64,000 bases of DNA. It comes from Verrucomicrobiota bacterium. GTDB lineage: Bacteria > Verrucomicrobiota > Verrucomicrobiia > Opitutales > Opitutaceae. Of the stretch, positions 55,518 to 63,992 are shown piece after piece. Where the stretch lies: NCBI GenBank assembly GCA_016721945.1, contig JADKHC010000009.1, positions 1 through 64,000 on the forward strand, written 5' to 3'. The notes beneath the pieces are model-generated. The model was given only the letters and a program-made list of their open reading frames with translations, made no database searches and was not told the origin of the DNA. Position 1 is the stretch's first letter. The number at the start of each line of letters is the position of its first letter. The translations under genes and the position numbers were made by a program.

Positions 55518-56903
55518 CTAATTTCCTGCGGCGACCACCTTCAAGCCGACTGGATAAACTGGCTTCAAATCACGGAAGCCCGCGACCGCCATGCCCCGAT
55601 TCACCTCGGGCGCGCGCATGAAATACCGCCAGACAAATCCGCTGCGCATGTTTTCCGCCATCAAGAGCGAGATGCCCACGTCGATCGCGATCACGTCTTT
55701 GGCGATCCAACCCGTGGTCGGATTAAATGCATCCACAAAACCGTAGCGCTGCCAGATTCCGGGCCCGCCGATCTTGCGCATTTCCTGCAAGGCCTTGAGG
55801 CATTCGCGCGGCGCGAAGGGCAGCGACCCCGCTGGCGCGCAGGGAACCAGTGTGCCATCGATCTTGGTCGGCGACTCCTGCGGTCCTCCCCAAGCAACGT
55901 AACCGCGCGCACTATCGGAAGCTGTTACGCCCCACATGTTGCGCGACCAGTGGGCGAAAGTCGCGGCGTTGTCCGCGCACCATTCGCGCTGGGCGAGCGT
56001 GGCATCGACGGAGTTTCTCCAGTAGTCCGCGTGGTCATCACGACGACCGCGAAAATCGAACCACGCATGAGCAAACTGATGAGTGAACAAAGGCGCGCAC
56101 TGAATGAACGTGTGCGAACCGTAAGTGACCACCGGCGTGCGTTTCCAGGCATTCCAGCTTTCCGCCGGCAACGCGTTGGACGGTGCGCCAAGCCCGAGCA
56201 GGTACATGCCGAGCAACTCGCTATAACTATCCCAACGGTACTTTAAGAAACCCGTCTCGGGCCGCCAGCCGTGGGTAAGTGTTGAGCCGCCATTGAGCGC
56301 CCAAGACCAGTCGATACGCGCGTAGATCGCGTTGACCAGCCGGGTGACCTCTGGGTCGTTAAGATATTCGCGGGCCATCAAAGCGCCCTTGAGAAACAAC
56401 GCCGTGTCGATCGTGGACGCCTCGCTGCACCACATGCGCCGGCCCGTCTGGACGTTAATATAGTGATAGATCCAACCGCGCTCGTGATCGACCTCGTCGT
56501 GGATAAAACGCAAAGCCTTGAGCGTACGGGCCAGTGTTTCTTCGTGAGAAATCCAGCCGCGATAATCGCCTATGCACCACGCGGTCAGAGCAAATCCGGT
56601 AGCGGCGATGCTCGCAGGCGACTGGCTGCGTGCGCCATCCGCCGGAGCGCGATCGCGGGTCAGGCCGGTCTGCGGGTCGGAGTGTTCAAGGAAAAACAAA
56701 AGCGCGCGCGCCTGAAGGTCTTCGAGAAAAGCCTCGTCAGCATCGGTCGTGGGCCGGGCCTTCCGATCAAGCGAAGCTGGCTCGGGGGACTGCGCACTAA
56801 TCAACACCACGCAGGCCGTGAGCAGGCCCGCCAACCACCTAACGACCCGGTGGCCGCAGGCCGGGATTCGAGGGTGAAAGGGGATGTGAGTTTCCAATTT
56901 CAT
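55518..56903 (-). CDS. Secreted PF10091-type glycoside hydrolase
   Basis: A 461-aa enzyme with a signal or anchor helix (VVRWLAGLLTACVVLISA). The (alpha/alpha)6 barrel family often called putative glucoamylase (PF10091, including GH144 beta-1,2-glucanases) is indicated by DLQARALLFFLEHSDPQTGLTRDR (core TGLTRDR), SPASIAATGFALTAW, WSEAST-like WCSEAST, LNGGSTLTHGW and the late AFNPTTGWIAKDVIAIDVG. Substrate could be a beta-1,2-glucan or a related polymer. The start is at 56903, or 56927 if the upstream Met is used. It is followed downstream by the interrupted repeat. Confidence 0.85.
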   Translation of the reverse strand: MKLETHIPFHPRIPACGHRVVRWLAGLLTACVVLISAQSPEPASLDRKARPTTDADEAFLEDLQARALLFFLEHSDPQTGLTRDRAPADGARSQSPASIAATGFALTAWCIGDYRGWISHEETLARTLKALRFIHDEVDHERGWIYHYINVQTGRRMWCSEASTIDTALFLKGALMAREYLNDPEVTRLVNAIYARIDWSWALNGGSTLTHGWRPETGFLKYRWDSYSELLGMYLLGLGAPSNALPAESWNAWKRTPVVTYGSHTFIQCAPLFTHQFAHAWFDFRGRRDDHADYWRNSVDATLAQREWCADNAATFAHWSRNMWGVTASDSARGYVAWGGPQESPTKIDGTLVPCAPAGSLPFAPRECLKALQEMRKIGGPGIWQRYGFVDAFNPTTGWIAKDVIAIDVGISLLMAENMRSGFVWRYFMRAPEVNRGMAVAGFRDLKPVYPVGLKVVAAGN

Positions 56904-56927
56904 AAGCCTAATTACATATCGGCACAC

Positions 56928-57286
56928 ACTGTATCTTCAGTGAGTATCAGAGCGTAAAATAAGGCTTATTCCTCACGAAAAAACGCAGCACGTATTTCCG
57001 TTTTGAATACGACCTGGAGTGAAAGATTTTCCGTCAGCCCGGACCGCTTGCGCCCGTGCGCGTTACGCAGCGAGACCACTTTCAGTCATGCGCGGCATCC
57101 ACGATATGAATAATCCCGCGCTATAAAAAACGAACCACCGCCCGACAGTGCGGGCGGTGGTGTTTTCGTTTCGGGTCGTACCCGAGACCATCGATAGATG
57201 GTTATCTTCGTCGGAATCCGGCGGAGCGGACTGACTGCTGACAAAAGTAATATCGGACCACCGCAGAAAAAAATAAACCGATTCAG
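56928..57286. other. Intergenic, no gene recognised
   Basis: The upstream region of the PF10091 gene on the minus strand with a bidirectional terminator at 57134. No other gene or repeat was recognised. Confidence 0.4.
57134..57170. terminator. Bidirectional hairpin terminator
   Basis: An 11-bp stem (ACCACCGCCCG at 57134-57144, CGGGCGGTGGT at 57151-57161) with a 6-base loop. The plus strand continues GTTTTCGTTT and the minus strand continues TCGTTTTTTAT, so it can stop transcription both ways. It fits the end of a small gene on the minus strand at about 57287. Confidence 0.7.
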
Positions 57287-57436
57287 TTATTTTTCTGCAT
57301 CTTTTTTTAGAATAAAATCGCCTGAGGTGAACCACCCATAACGGCCAAAACTAGGTTGCTCAGGCCTCGCACTTAAGAGCTTGGAAGAACTGCGTGATGT
57401 CGACGCTGACTCTTCCACGTATCGCTCACTCGCCAT
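57287..57436 (-). CDS. Possible small protein
   Basis: An open frame of about 50 codons (MASERYVEESAS, ending SGDFILKKDAEK), with an alternative GTG start at 57472. No family is recognised. A terminator about 120 bases downstream on the same strand gives some support. It has low-complexity Ser-rich and charged stretches. Confidence 0.3.
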   Translation of the reverse strand: MASERYVEESASTSRSSSKLLSARPEQPSFGRYGWFTSGDFILKKDAEK

Positions 57437-57560
57437 CCCCGACTCGGGTGCTTCACGTGCAAGGTTTTGCACTTAAAGCGTGAAGCCGTTTCAGCCAAAC
57501 TACCGTGATTCATTTCAAATCTCGTGGAACCTCCGGAAGCCTGTCAGCGTCACATTCACC

Positions 57561-58187
57561 ATGAAGCTCGCCTGCTCACTTCCTAGGTTAATCCGCAGTT
57601 TGATCGCTGCGGTTTCTTTGTCGGTGGTTGCTGTTTCTGCCGAGCAGACGGGCTTCACTTCAACGCTTTCCGAAGAGAACAAAACGGCTATCGGCCTCGC
57701 CCGACTAAGCGGAGAACAACTCACCTCACTCGATGCGCAAATCCAACGCGAGATCGCCGTCGCACGCCAGGGCGACACCGTGGCGTTTTCGACGAGCTTC
57801 ACCCGTCGCCGCACGCCACAGCAACGCAAAGACGCCGGGCTCGACCGCCTCATGACGCCCGAGCTCAACCGACTCGATACGCTCGTAGCCGCCGCCGTCG
57901 CAACCAAACCACTCTCTACCGGCATGCAGAGCGTTCCACGGGCGTTAGCACCTCCTTCAGCCAACTGGGTTGAAATCACTCCGCGAAAAATCGAAGTACA
58001 TGGCGAAGTTTCGCTCACCTACATGCGAACCAGTGGAGGAGGCAGCGGCTACGGCGCCTCGATGATCACGACTGCGACCGACCCGAGCGGCAACTTTGCC
58101 TTCACTGTCGCAGTCTCGCAGTTTCGCGGAAAAGGCCTGGGCTACCACTGCCCCTGCAACAACTACCTGTGCGATCACGGCTGGTGA
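57561..58187 (+). CDS. Exported protein, unknown function
   Basis: A 208-aa protein with a signal peptide (MKLACSLPRLIRSLIAAVSLSVV, cleavage after VSAE). The mature part is mostly helical in the first half (EQLTSLDAQIQREIAVARQGD, core DAQIQREIA). It has a glycine-rich stretch (TSGGGSGYGAS) and ends in a cysteine cluster: GYHCPCNNYLCDHGW. I do not recognise a family. The end cluster of three Cys may bind metal or form disulfides. The start at 57561 is chosen for the signal peptide; the frame is open further upstream. Confidence 0.65.
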   Translation: MKLACSLPRLIRSLIAAVSLSVVAVSAEQTGFTSTLSEENKTAIGLARLSGEQLTSLDAQIQREIAVARQGDTVAFSTSFTRRRTPQQRKDAGLDRLMTPELNRLDTLVAAAVATKPLSTGMQSVPRALAPPSANWVEITPRKIEVHGEVSLTYMRTSGGGSGYGASMITTATDPSGNFAFTVAVSQFRGKGLGYHCPCNNYLCDHGW

Positions 58188-58339
58188 AAGCCCACCACTG
58201 CGCAGTCTAAAACCAGTTGCCATCACTATTGGCTGTTGGCAAAGCGTCACGTAACACATTACACACCATTCGCAATCGCCAAAATTGCGCGTGCTAACAA
58301 CATACGGCAAGTTGAGCCCGCAAAAGTTTCACGACCGGC

Positions 58340-59416
58340 TTGGCTTCGTCGAAAAACACTGCGTTGATCCCGCCCGTGTTGGCACTCACAGAACACAGCA
58401 TAGTCAGCTTTCAGACCCAGCTCGTCGCATGGGGCTACAAGCCTTCGCACGCCGGGCGGATCTTGCGCGCGCACTATGCAGGCACTGAGATCGACTGGGA
58501 AAAGCTCCGCCTGCCTGAAGCGCTACGACAGAAAATTCAAACCGAAGCGCTCCCGCCACCAAACCTCGCAGCCCGGCAGATTGCGGCGGATGGCACTACC
58601 AAACTCCTCCTGCGCATGGCCGATGGCCGCACCGTCGAATCCGTGCTCATGCCCGATTTTCGCGATGACCGTGCCGCCGGCTGCATCTCCTCGCAGGTAG
58701 GCTGCGCGATGGGTTGCGATTTTTGCGCGACGACCAAATCCGGTTTCGAACGCAACCTCACCGCAGGCGAAATCGTGGAGCAGTTTCTCGCGCTGCGCCG
58801 CGAAGCACTAACCACCGGCCGTAGACTTCAGACCGTCGTCTTCATGGGCATGGGCGAACCCATGCTCAACCTCGAACACGTACTCGAAGCCGTGCGGCGC
58901 ATCGCCGACAACAACCTCGGCGCACTCGGTTGGCGGCAGATCACCGTCTCCACCGTCGGCATCGTGCCAGGCATCGACGCACTCGCCGCCGCCGATCTTA
59001 ATGTACACCTCGCCGTATCGTTGCACGCACCCGACGACACCACGCGCGAAAAACTTATTCCCGCTGGCCGCCGGTTCGGCATCGAGGAAGTTCTCGTCGC
59101 CGCCGACCGCTATCAGGCAAAAACCGGCCGACCCGTAACCATCCAGTATTGCCTGCTCAAAGGAGTGAACGACTCGCCTGCCCAGGCCCGCCAGCTCGCC
59201 GCCCTACTCGCGAACCGACGCATGCACGTAAATTTATTACGCTACAACCCCACCGGCCTCAGCCTGCGCGGCCTCAGCTACGAACCGTCGCCCGAGGAAA
59301 CCGCCGACGCCTTTGTATCCACCTTGCAGGCAAGCGGGTTAGTTGCTCACTTCCGCCGTCCACGCGGACGCGATATCGATGCCGCCTGCGGTCAACTCCG
59401 CAAACGCCTGGTATGA
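58340..59416 (+). CDS. rlmN: 23S rRNA (adenine2503-C2)-methyltransferase
   Basis: A 358-aa radical SAM methylase that methylates A2503 of 23S rRNA (and in some species A37 of tRNA). The radical SAM cluster is C122, C126 and C129 (GCAMGCDFC). The methyl-carrying cysteine C350 is in DIDAACGQL, and VVFMGMGEPMLN is also present. The start is uncertain, because the frame opens with TTG at 58340 and has no ATG before the conserved region; a TTG at 58364 or GTG at 58376 are alternatives. Confidence 0.94.
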   Translation: MASSKNTALIPPVLALTEHSIVSFQTQLVAWGYKPSHAGRILRAHYAGTEIDWEKLRLPEALRQKIQTEALPPPNLAARQIAADGTTKLLLRMADGRTVESVLMPDFRDDRAAGCISSQVGCAMGCDFCATTKSGFERNLTAGEIVEQFLALRREALTTGRRLQTVVFMGMGEPMLNLEHVLEAVRRIADNNLGALGWRQITVSTVGIVPGIDALAAADLNVHLAVSLHAPDDTTREKLIPAGRRFGIEEVLVAADRYQAKTGRPVTIQYCLLKGVNDSPAQARQLAALLANRRMHVNLLRYNPTGLSLRGLSYEPSPEETADAFVSTLQASGLVAHFRRPRGRDIDAACGQLRKRLV

Positions 59417-59440
59417 CCGGGCAATCTTGCTGAACCGAAA

Positions 59441-59458
59441 ATAGGGAGTAGTCCCTAT
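59441..59458 (+). promoter_or_regulatory. Perfect hairpin upstream of the YjfB-like gene
   Basis: ATAGGGA-GTAG-TCCCTAT, a 7-bp stem with a 4-base loop, lies 25 bases after rlmN and 34 bases before the YjfB-like start. No T run follows, so it is a possible operator or mRNA leader hairpin rather than a terminator. Confidence 0.4.
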
Positions 59459-59491
59459 GGTATGGTTATGGGCCGGTGCTATTCTACCCAC

Positions 59492-59671
59492 ATGGAAATC
59501 TCATCTACATCGTCCGCCGCCCAGGCGACTGAGATCCAGCAGGCGCTGATGGTCAAGAAGACGATCAACGCTGAACAGCGAAAGGTTTTGGCCCTGATCG
59601 AATCGGCCATGCCTCAAGCTGATAGCCAGGACTCCGCCAAGGTAGGCAAAATGCTCGACGCCAAAGCGTGA
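59492..59671 (+). CDS. YjfB-like small protein (putative motility-associated)
   Basis: A 59-aa protein (MEISSTSSAAQATEIQQALMVKKT, core AAQATEIQQALMVKK). It resembles YjfB-family proteins, short helical proteins linked to flagellar motility in Bacillus. The ATG at 59492 is better than an upstream frame start at 59462, since conserved YjfB proteins begin MDI/MEI. No flagellar genes are in the window. The family assignment is at pattern level. Confidence 0.55.
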   Translation: MEISSTSSAAQATEIQQALMVKKTINAEQRKVLALIESAMPQADSQDSAKVGKMLDAKA

Positions 59672-59771
59672 TCGAGCTGCGCAAGAAATCGCGCTAAAAT
59701 GCTGCCGTCACCGACGGTGGCAACCTAGAGATTGTAACTGGCGACGGTGTAGTTTTGCTAAGCAAACGCTT

Positions 59772-60251
59772 ATGCCCAACGAGTGTGTCTTCTCCACTGA
59801 TCGCAATCACCGCTACACCCTGATCCACCGCTGGGACGAACTACTCAACCCCGACCACGGCATCGCTTGGATTTGCCTCAATCCAAGCACGGCAGACGAG
59901 CACCAGCTCGATCCGACCTTGCGCCGCATCCGCGATTTCTCCGCGACATGGGGTTACTCGTTTTTTATCATGCTCAATCTCTTCGCGTGGCGCGCGACGC
60001 AGCCGGCCGACATGAAAGCCGCCGCCGATCCAATCGGTCCCGACAACGACAAATGGATCGCCCACTGGAGTAAGAAAGTCGACCGCGTGATGCTCGGCTG
60101 GGGCGAACACGGCGCCCACAACGGCCGCGACCAGCAGGTCCTCGCCTACCTGGACCGCAGCAAAACCTTCTGTCTCGAACGCAACGCCAGCGGCCAGCCC
60201 AAGCACCCGCTCTACGTGGCAAAAAAGAACAAGCCGCTACTGTTCGTGTGA
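59772..60251 (+). CDS. DUF1643 domain protein
   Basis: A 159-aa protein of the DUF1643 family. The typical start RYTLIHRWDE, then WICLNPSTADE and LDPTLRRIRDFSATWGY (core TLRRIRDF), followed by LNLFAWRATQPADM, GPDNDKWI and GWGEHG. Function unknown; family members often appear near mobile or nucleic-acid genes. It follows the YjfB-like gene on the same strand by 100 bases. Confidence 0.88.
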   Translation: MPNECVFSTDRNHRYTLIHRWDELLNPDHGIAWICLNPSTADEHQLDPTLRRIRDFSATWGYSFFIMLNLFAWRATQPADMKAAADPIGPDNDKWIAHWSKKVDRVMLGWGEHGAHNGRDQQVLAYLDRSKTFCLERNASGQPKHPLYVAKKNKPLLFV

Positions 60252-60293
60252 ACGCCATGCTGTTGCAGTGTTTGAAAAGGTACGCGGCCGGGC

Positions 60294-60346
60294 CGAGCCG
60301 TTTCGACAAGCTCAAGGCCCTGAGCCAGTCGAAGGGCTGCGGCTCA
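60294..60346. repeat. Imperfect long palindrome
   Basis: GAGCCG, TCGAC, CTCA, GGCC, TGAG, GTCGA and CGGCTC occur in order around a centre near 60318, forming an interrupted stem. It has the look of a REP-like extragenic palindrome. It lies between the convergent DUF1643 gene and the FloA operon. Confidence 0.5.
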
Positions 60347-60470
60347 CTGGGACGGTTCGCCCTATCCTCGCTCACCAGGCAATAGTCTAGATCGCAAGCG
60401 ACGCTGGTAAAAAGGTGGGGAGGGCATCACCCCGCCGCAGGATCATGCCCACCAATATCCAGTCAGGCTC

Positions 60471-61046
60471 CTACCTAAGCCCGACCGGCGTTCCCAGTAC
60501 TTCGCGTAGAACAATCGCGCGCCGGACAGAAACAGGATTACGCAGATCGGCGAGAACACTGCCTCGCACCGCCGTGCTTGAGGCCGACATGGCCAGCGCT
60601 GTTTTTTCCGCAAAAACCTCGGCTGGCCGATCGTGCTCACGACGCTGCGCCTGGAGTTCGCGCAGCTTTTCGGCAAGCACTTGTTGGCGTTCCAACATGG
60701 CCATGTCTGCTGCAACCGCCTCTTCTTCCCTCGTGGATTCCGTGTAGGTGTCCACGACCGGCTGCGGCTGCTCACGCTGCAAAGGCGGCGGCGTTTCCGG
60801 CATGGGCGGCGGTGTCTGCACCGGCCTGGTCGAACCACCAACCCGCTCTAATATCTTCCGCCGGATCTCCTCCTGGATGCGCCGGGTGCGCTCAGCATCG
60901 TCGTCCATCTGCATCATCGGTTGAGGCTCCGAGAGCGATTGCTCGATCTCGGCCTCTTCCTTGGCCTTCCGGCGCTGGTTCAACCAGTAGGCGATGGCAC
61001 CGCCTACCACAATGATCAGCTGCAAATGACCCATTATCCATTCCAT
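60471..61046 (-). CDS. Membrane-anchored Pro/Glu-rich protein
   Basis: A 191-aa protein with one N-terminal membrane helix (LQLIIVVGGAIAYWL) and a soluble part that is rich in Glu, Arg, Gln and Pro, with a coiled-coil-like stretch (DDDAERTRRIQEEIRRKILERVGG, core IQEEIRRKILE). A proline-rich linker (PPPMPETPPPLQ) follows. No family is recognised. It is 50 bases downstream of floA on the same strand, so it may be cotranscribed and act at the FloA membrane platform. Confidence 0.65.
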   Translation of the reverse strand: MEWIMGHLQLIIVVGGAIAYWLNQRRKAKEEAEIEQSLSEPQPMMQMDDDAERTRRIQEEIRRKILERVGGSTRPVQTPPPMPETPPPLQREQPQPVVDTYTESTREEEAVAADMAMLERQQVLAEKLRELQAQRREHDRPAEVFAEKTALAMSASSTAVRGSVLADLRNPVSVRRAIVLREVLGTPVGLR

Positions 61047-61093
61047 GAGGAGTGTGGTTTAAGTATTCGGATTTCGGTTACGAGTACGACGAC

Positions 61094-62095
61094 TCACTTC
61101 TTACCTTCGGGATTCGCGATCGAGGAACGCATCGAGGTGTCAGACTGGATGTTTTCCATCTTGTAATAGTCCATCACGCCGAGACGCCCGCTGCGGAAAG
61201 CTTCGGCCATCGCGAGCGGCACCTGCGCCTGCGCTTCGACGACCTTGGCCTGCATCTCTTGCACGCGGGCTTTCATTTCCTGTTCGAGCGCCACGGCGGC
61301 GGCGCGGCGGATTTCCGCCTGGGCCTGCGCGATGGATTTATTGGCCTGGGCCTGCGCTTCCTGGAGTTTTGCGCCCACGTTTTCGCCAACGTCCACGTCG
61401 GCGATGTCGATTGAGAGAATTTCGAACGCGGAGCCCACATCGAGGCCGCGCTTGAGTACCGTCTTGGAAATACTGTCGGGCGATTCGAGCACCACCTTGT
61501 AAGTTTCGGCGGAGCCGATCGTGGTCACGATGCCTTCGCCCACACGAGCGATGATCGTCTCTTCCTTCGCACCACCGACAAAACGATCCAAGTGAGTGCG
61601 CACCGTCACGCGGGCTTTCACTTTCACCTGAATACCGTCTTTCGCCACGCCGTCGATCGTCGTACGACCGCTCTCCGGATTCGGGCAATCGATGACCTTC
61701 GGGTCGACTGACGTACGCACGGCCTCGACGACCGATTTGCCAGAGCCCTTCGTCGCAAGATCGATCGCGCACGCGCGATCCCACGGCAGATTGATACCGG
61801 CCTTTTGTGCCGCGATCAACGCCTGCACGGTCGGCACCACGTTACCACCCGCTTGGAAATGCGACGCGATCTGGTCCGCAGAAACATCGATGCCCGCGCG
61901 CACCGCCGTGATGCGTGCATCCACGATCAATCCGTAGGGAATGCTGGCGAGTTTCAGCGCCACAAGCTTCGACATCGGCACAGCGGCACCGTTAAAGAGC
62001 GCCTTCACCCAGGCCCCGATCAGGCTAAAGATGACTGCGGCAACGACGAGAAGGACAATGCCAATCAGCACCGCCCCGATTACGTAGATATTCAT
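61094..62095 (-). CDS. floA: Flotillin-like protein FloA
   Basis: A 333-aa FloA. The ATG at 62095 overlaps the upstream nfeD stop by four bases and is the expected FloA N-terminus. One membrane segment (about 5-28) is followed by the SPFH-like domain with VDARITAVRAGIDVSADQIASHFQAGGNVV (core ADQIASHFQAGGN) and a C-terminal coiled coil rich in Ala, Gln and Glu (QEAQAQANKSIAQAQAE). FloA organises functional membrane microdomains and typically occurs with NfeD, as here. Confidence 0.93.
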   Translation of the reverse strand: MNIYVIGAVLIGIVLLVVAAVIFSLIGAWVKALFNGAAVPMSKLVALKLASIPYGLIVDARITAVRAGIDVSADQIASHFQAGGNVVPTVQALIAAQKAGINLPWDRACAIDLATKGSGKSVVEAVRTSVDPKVIDCPNPESGRTTIDGVAKDGIQVKVKARVTVRTHLDRFVGGAKEETIIARVGEGIVTTIGSAETYKVVLESPDSISKTVLKRGLDVGSAFEILSIDIADVDVGENVGAKLQEAQAQANKSIAQAQAEIRRAAAVALEQEMKARVQEMQAKVVEAQAQVPLAMAEAFRSGRLGVMDYYKMENIQSDTSMRSSIANPEGKK

Positions 62096-62571
62096 AAGGA
62101 TTCTTTGATTTGGTTTACAACGAGACGAAAAGTATCGACGTCCACGACGCGCAAGCGCGCCCCCGCGTCCGCCATCCCCGACTGGCAAAACGCCTCATAA
62201 CGGCGCCCTTCCAGCTCCACATAACCGCTCGGTGCCAGCGTGGTCACCGCGATCACTTCACGACCAACCACCAACGCACGATCCGCCACTTCGGGCTGGC
62301 TTCGGCTGGAAACGGTTTCGGACATGGAAAATTTCTTCGCGAGCCGCGACTTGGGCAGAACCACGAACTCAAGATACAGCGTAACCGCACCAATCGCCAG
62401 CGCTACGCCGGTTGCGACCGCACCTCCTGCGCCGCCAAGTTGCACGAAAGCCGCGATCACCCCACCCAACAAGCAAAGACCGCCAAGAATACCCAGGATG
62501 GCACCCGGAACAAGAATTTCAACTGCCACTAACAACACGCCAGCGGCAAATAATATGGCAACCGTTGTCAT
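62092..62571 (-). CDS. NfeD short form
   Basis: A 159-aa NfeD with two or three N-terminal membrane helices (TVAILFAAGVLLVAVEILVPG, core AGVLLVAVEILVP, GLCLLGGVIAAFVQLGG, and a third at about 57-75) and a C-terminal OB-fold (VTTLAPSGYVELEGRRYEAF, core SGYVELEGRRYEAF). It overlaps both neighbours by 4 bases. Likely partner of FloA. A second, long NfeD lies upstream. Confidence 0.9.
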   Translation of the reverse strand: MTTVAILFAAGVLLVAVEILVPGAILGILGGLCLLGGVIAAFVQLGGAGGAVATGVALAIGAVTLYLEFVVLPKSRLAKKFSMSETVSSRSQPEVADRALVVGREVIAVTTLAPSGYVELEGRRYEAFCQSGMADAGARLRVVDVDTFRLVVNQIKESL

Positions 62572-63992
62572 AGTTTTTTCTCCTCCACAACCAGCCCGAA
62601 GCTGGTCCTGCGCACAACACGAATCGAAGTTCCTGCTTCGACAGAACCGACTTCCAAGCGCGCTTCATGACGCCGCCCGTCAATCTCAACCTGGCCGCTC
62701 GGAAACAAGCTCGTGGCCGCGACGCCCTCGCGTCCAACCAACGACTCCTGCTCATCAAGAACAGTCGCAGCAACGCCCGCACCGGACACTGCGCCACCCA
62801 CCGCCAGTCGTTGCCAGATCCAGCCCTGCGGAAGGTATCGCGCAATGATCGCCAGCAGACCTCCGGAAACCAAAAGCGCGATGAGCATGTTTTGCAGCGG
62901 CACGAGCAATACATCGGTCGACCAAGCAACCGATATCGGCTGGTTCGGCCAAAAATCGGCCATCGCCCAAAGGAGCGAGCCCAACATCATTATCAGGCCG
63001 AAAACGCCCAACACGCCGCCCGAGTGGAAAAATGCCAGCTCGAGCGCCACCAGCAGGACACCGATGGCAAAAACCAGAAGCGGCTCATGCCCGGAAAGCC
63101 CTGCGACGTAGCTGCTCAGAAATACAACAACGAGCAGCACAATACCGCTGACCCCGAAAATGCCAAAGCCCGGAGTCTTGAACTCGATGTATAAAGCGAG
63201 CAGACCAAGCCCGAGCAGGATCGGCGTGATCTTGCTCAGAATCTGCGCGAGCCGTTCCGACCACGTAATCTCAAACGTGCGCTTCACATAGTTGCCCGCG
63301 CCGTATTTCTGCGTGAGCAAATCATCGATATTTTTCGCGATACCTGCCGCAAGCAGGGCTTGCGCGGGCTCGCCATAAGTTTTCGCAGCCTCAGATGCGG
63401 TAAGCGACAGTAACTCGCCTTTGCCCTTGAGCACTTTCTCGCCGATTTTCAGCTCGTAATCCTTATCGATCATCGCCGAGACAACTTCACCACGGTATCC
63501 TTTGCCTTCGGAGACTGCGCGTATTTTAGCACGCAGAAAACTGTTCAGCTTTAACCGCATGGTTTCAGGAATATCCGCGCCCTGTGCGGTCACCGCAGCT
63601 GCAGCACCGATCACTCCATTAGGGGCAAACCAAATTTCCTCGGTCGCAGCCGCAATGAAAGCGCCCGCTGACATGGCCTCCGCATTAACATACGTAATCG
63701 TTTTCCCAGAAAATTTGCTCAACGACTCCATGATTTCGAGCGCCGTCCCTGCACTGCCGCCCGGCGTCTCCATATCCAGCACCACCACGTCCGCGCCCTG
63801 CTTCAGCCCGCGTCGCAAAATATAATGAATCGGTTCCGCGATCTGGTCACGCACCGGAATGACGATTACAGAAATCTTCTTGGCTTGCAGCACAGGAGGA
63901 ACCGGAGCCAGCACATCGGCCGCCCGGGCGAAAACGCCAGTCACCCCGACCAACACGACAAACACCAGCGCATGGATTAGCGAACGAAGCAT
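62568..63992 (-). CDS. NfeD long form with ClpP-like protease domain
   Basis: A 474-aa protein. Signal peptide (MLRSLIHALVFVVLVGVTGV), a ClpP-type membrane serine protease domain (about 35-235, with VLDMETPGGSAGTALEIM, core DMETPGGS, and Ser108 in AMSAGAFIAAA), then four or five membrane helices and a C-terminal OB-fold (GQVEIDGRRHEARLE, core VEIDGRRHEA). It heads the nfeD-nfeD-floA operon with 4-base overlaps (62568-62571). Members cleave membrane protein segments in some species. Confidence 0.92.
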   Translation of the reverse strand: MLRSLIHALVFVVLVGVTGVFARAADVLAPVPPVLQAKKISVIVIPVRDQIAEPIHYILRRGLKQGADVVVLDMETPGGSAGTALEIMESLSKFSGKTITYVNAEAMSAGAFIAAATEEIWFAPNGVIGAAAAVTAQGADIPETMRLKLNSFLRAKIRAVSEGKGYRGEVVSAMIDKDYELKIGEKVLKGKGELLSLTASEAAKTYGEPAQALLAAGIAKNIDDLLTQKYGAGNYVKRTFEITWSERLAQILSKITPILLGLGLLALYIEFKTPGFGIFGVSGIVLLVVVFLSSYVAGLSGHEPLLVFAIGVLLVALELAFFHSGGVLGVFGLIMMLGSLLWAMADFWPNQPISVAWSTDVLLVPLQNMLIALLVSGGLLAIIARYLPQGWIWQRLAVGGAVSGAGVAATVLDEQESLVGREGVAATSLFPSGQVEIDGRRHEARLEVGSVEAGTSIRVVRRTSFGLVVEEKKL

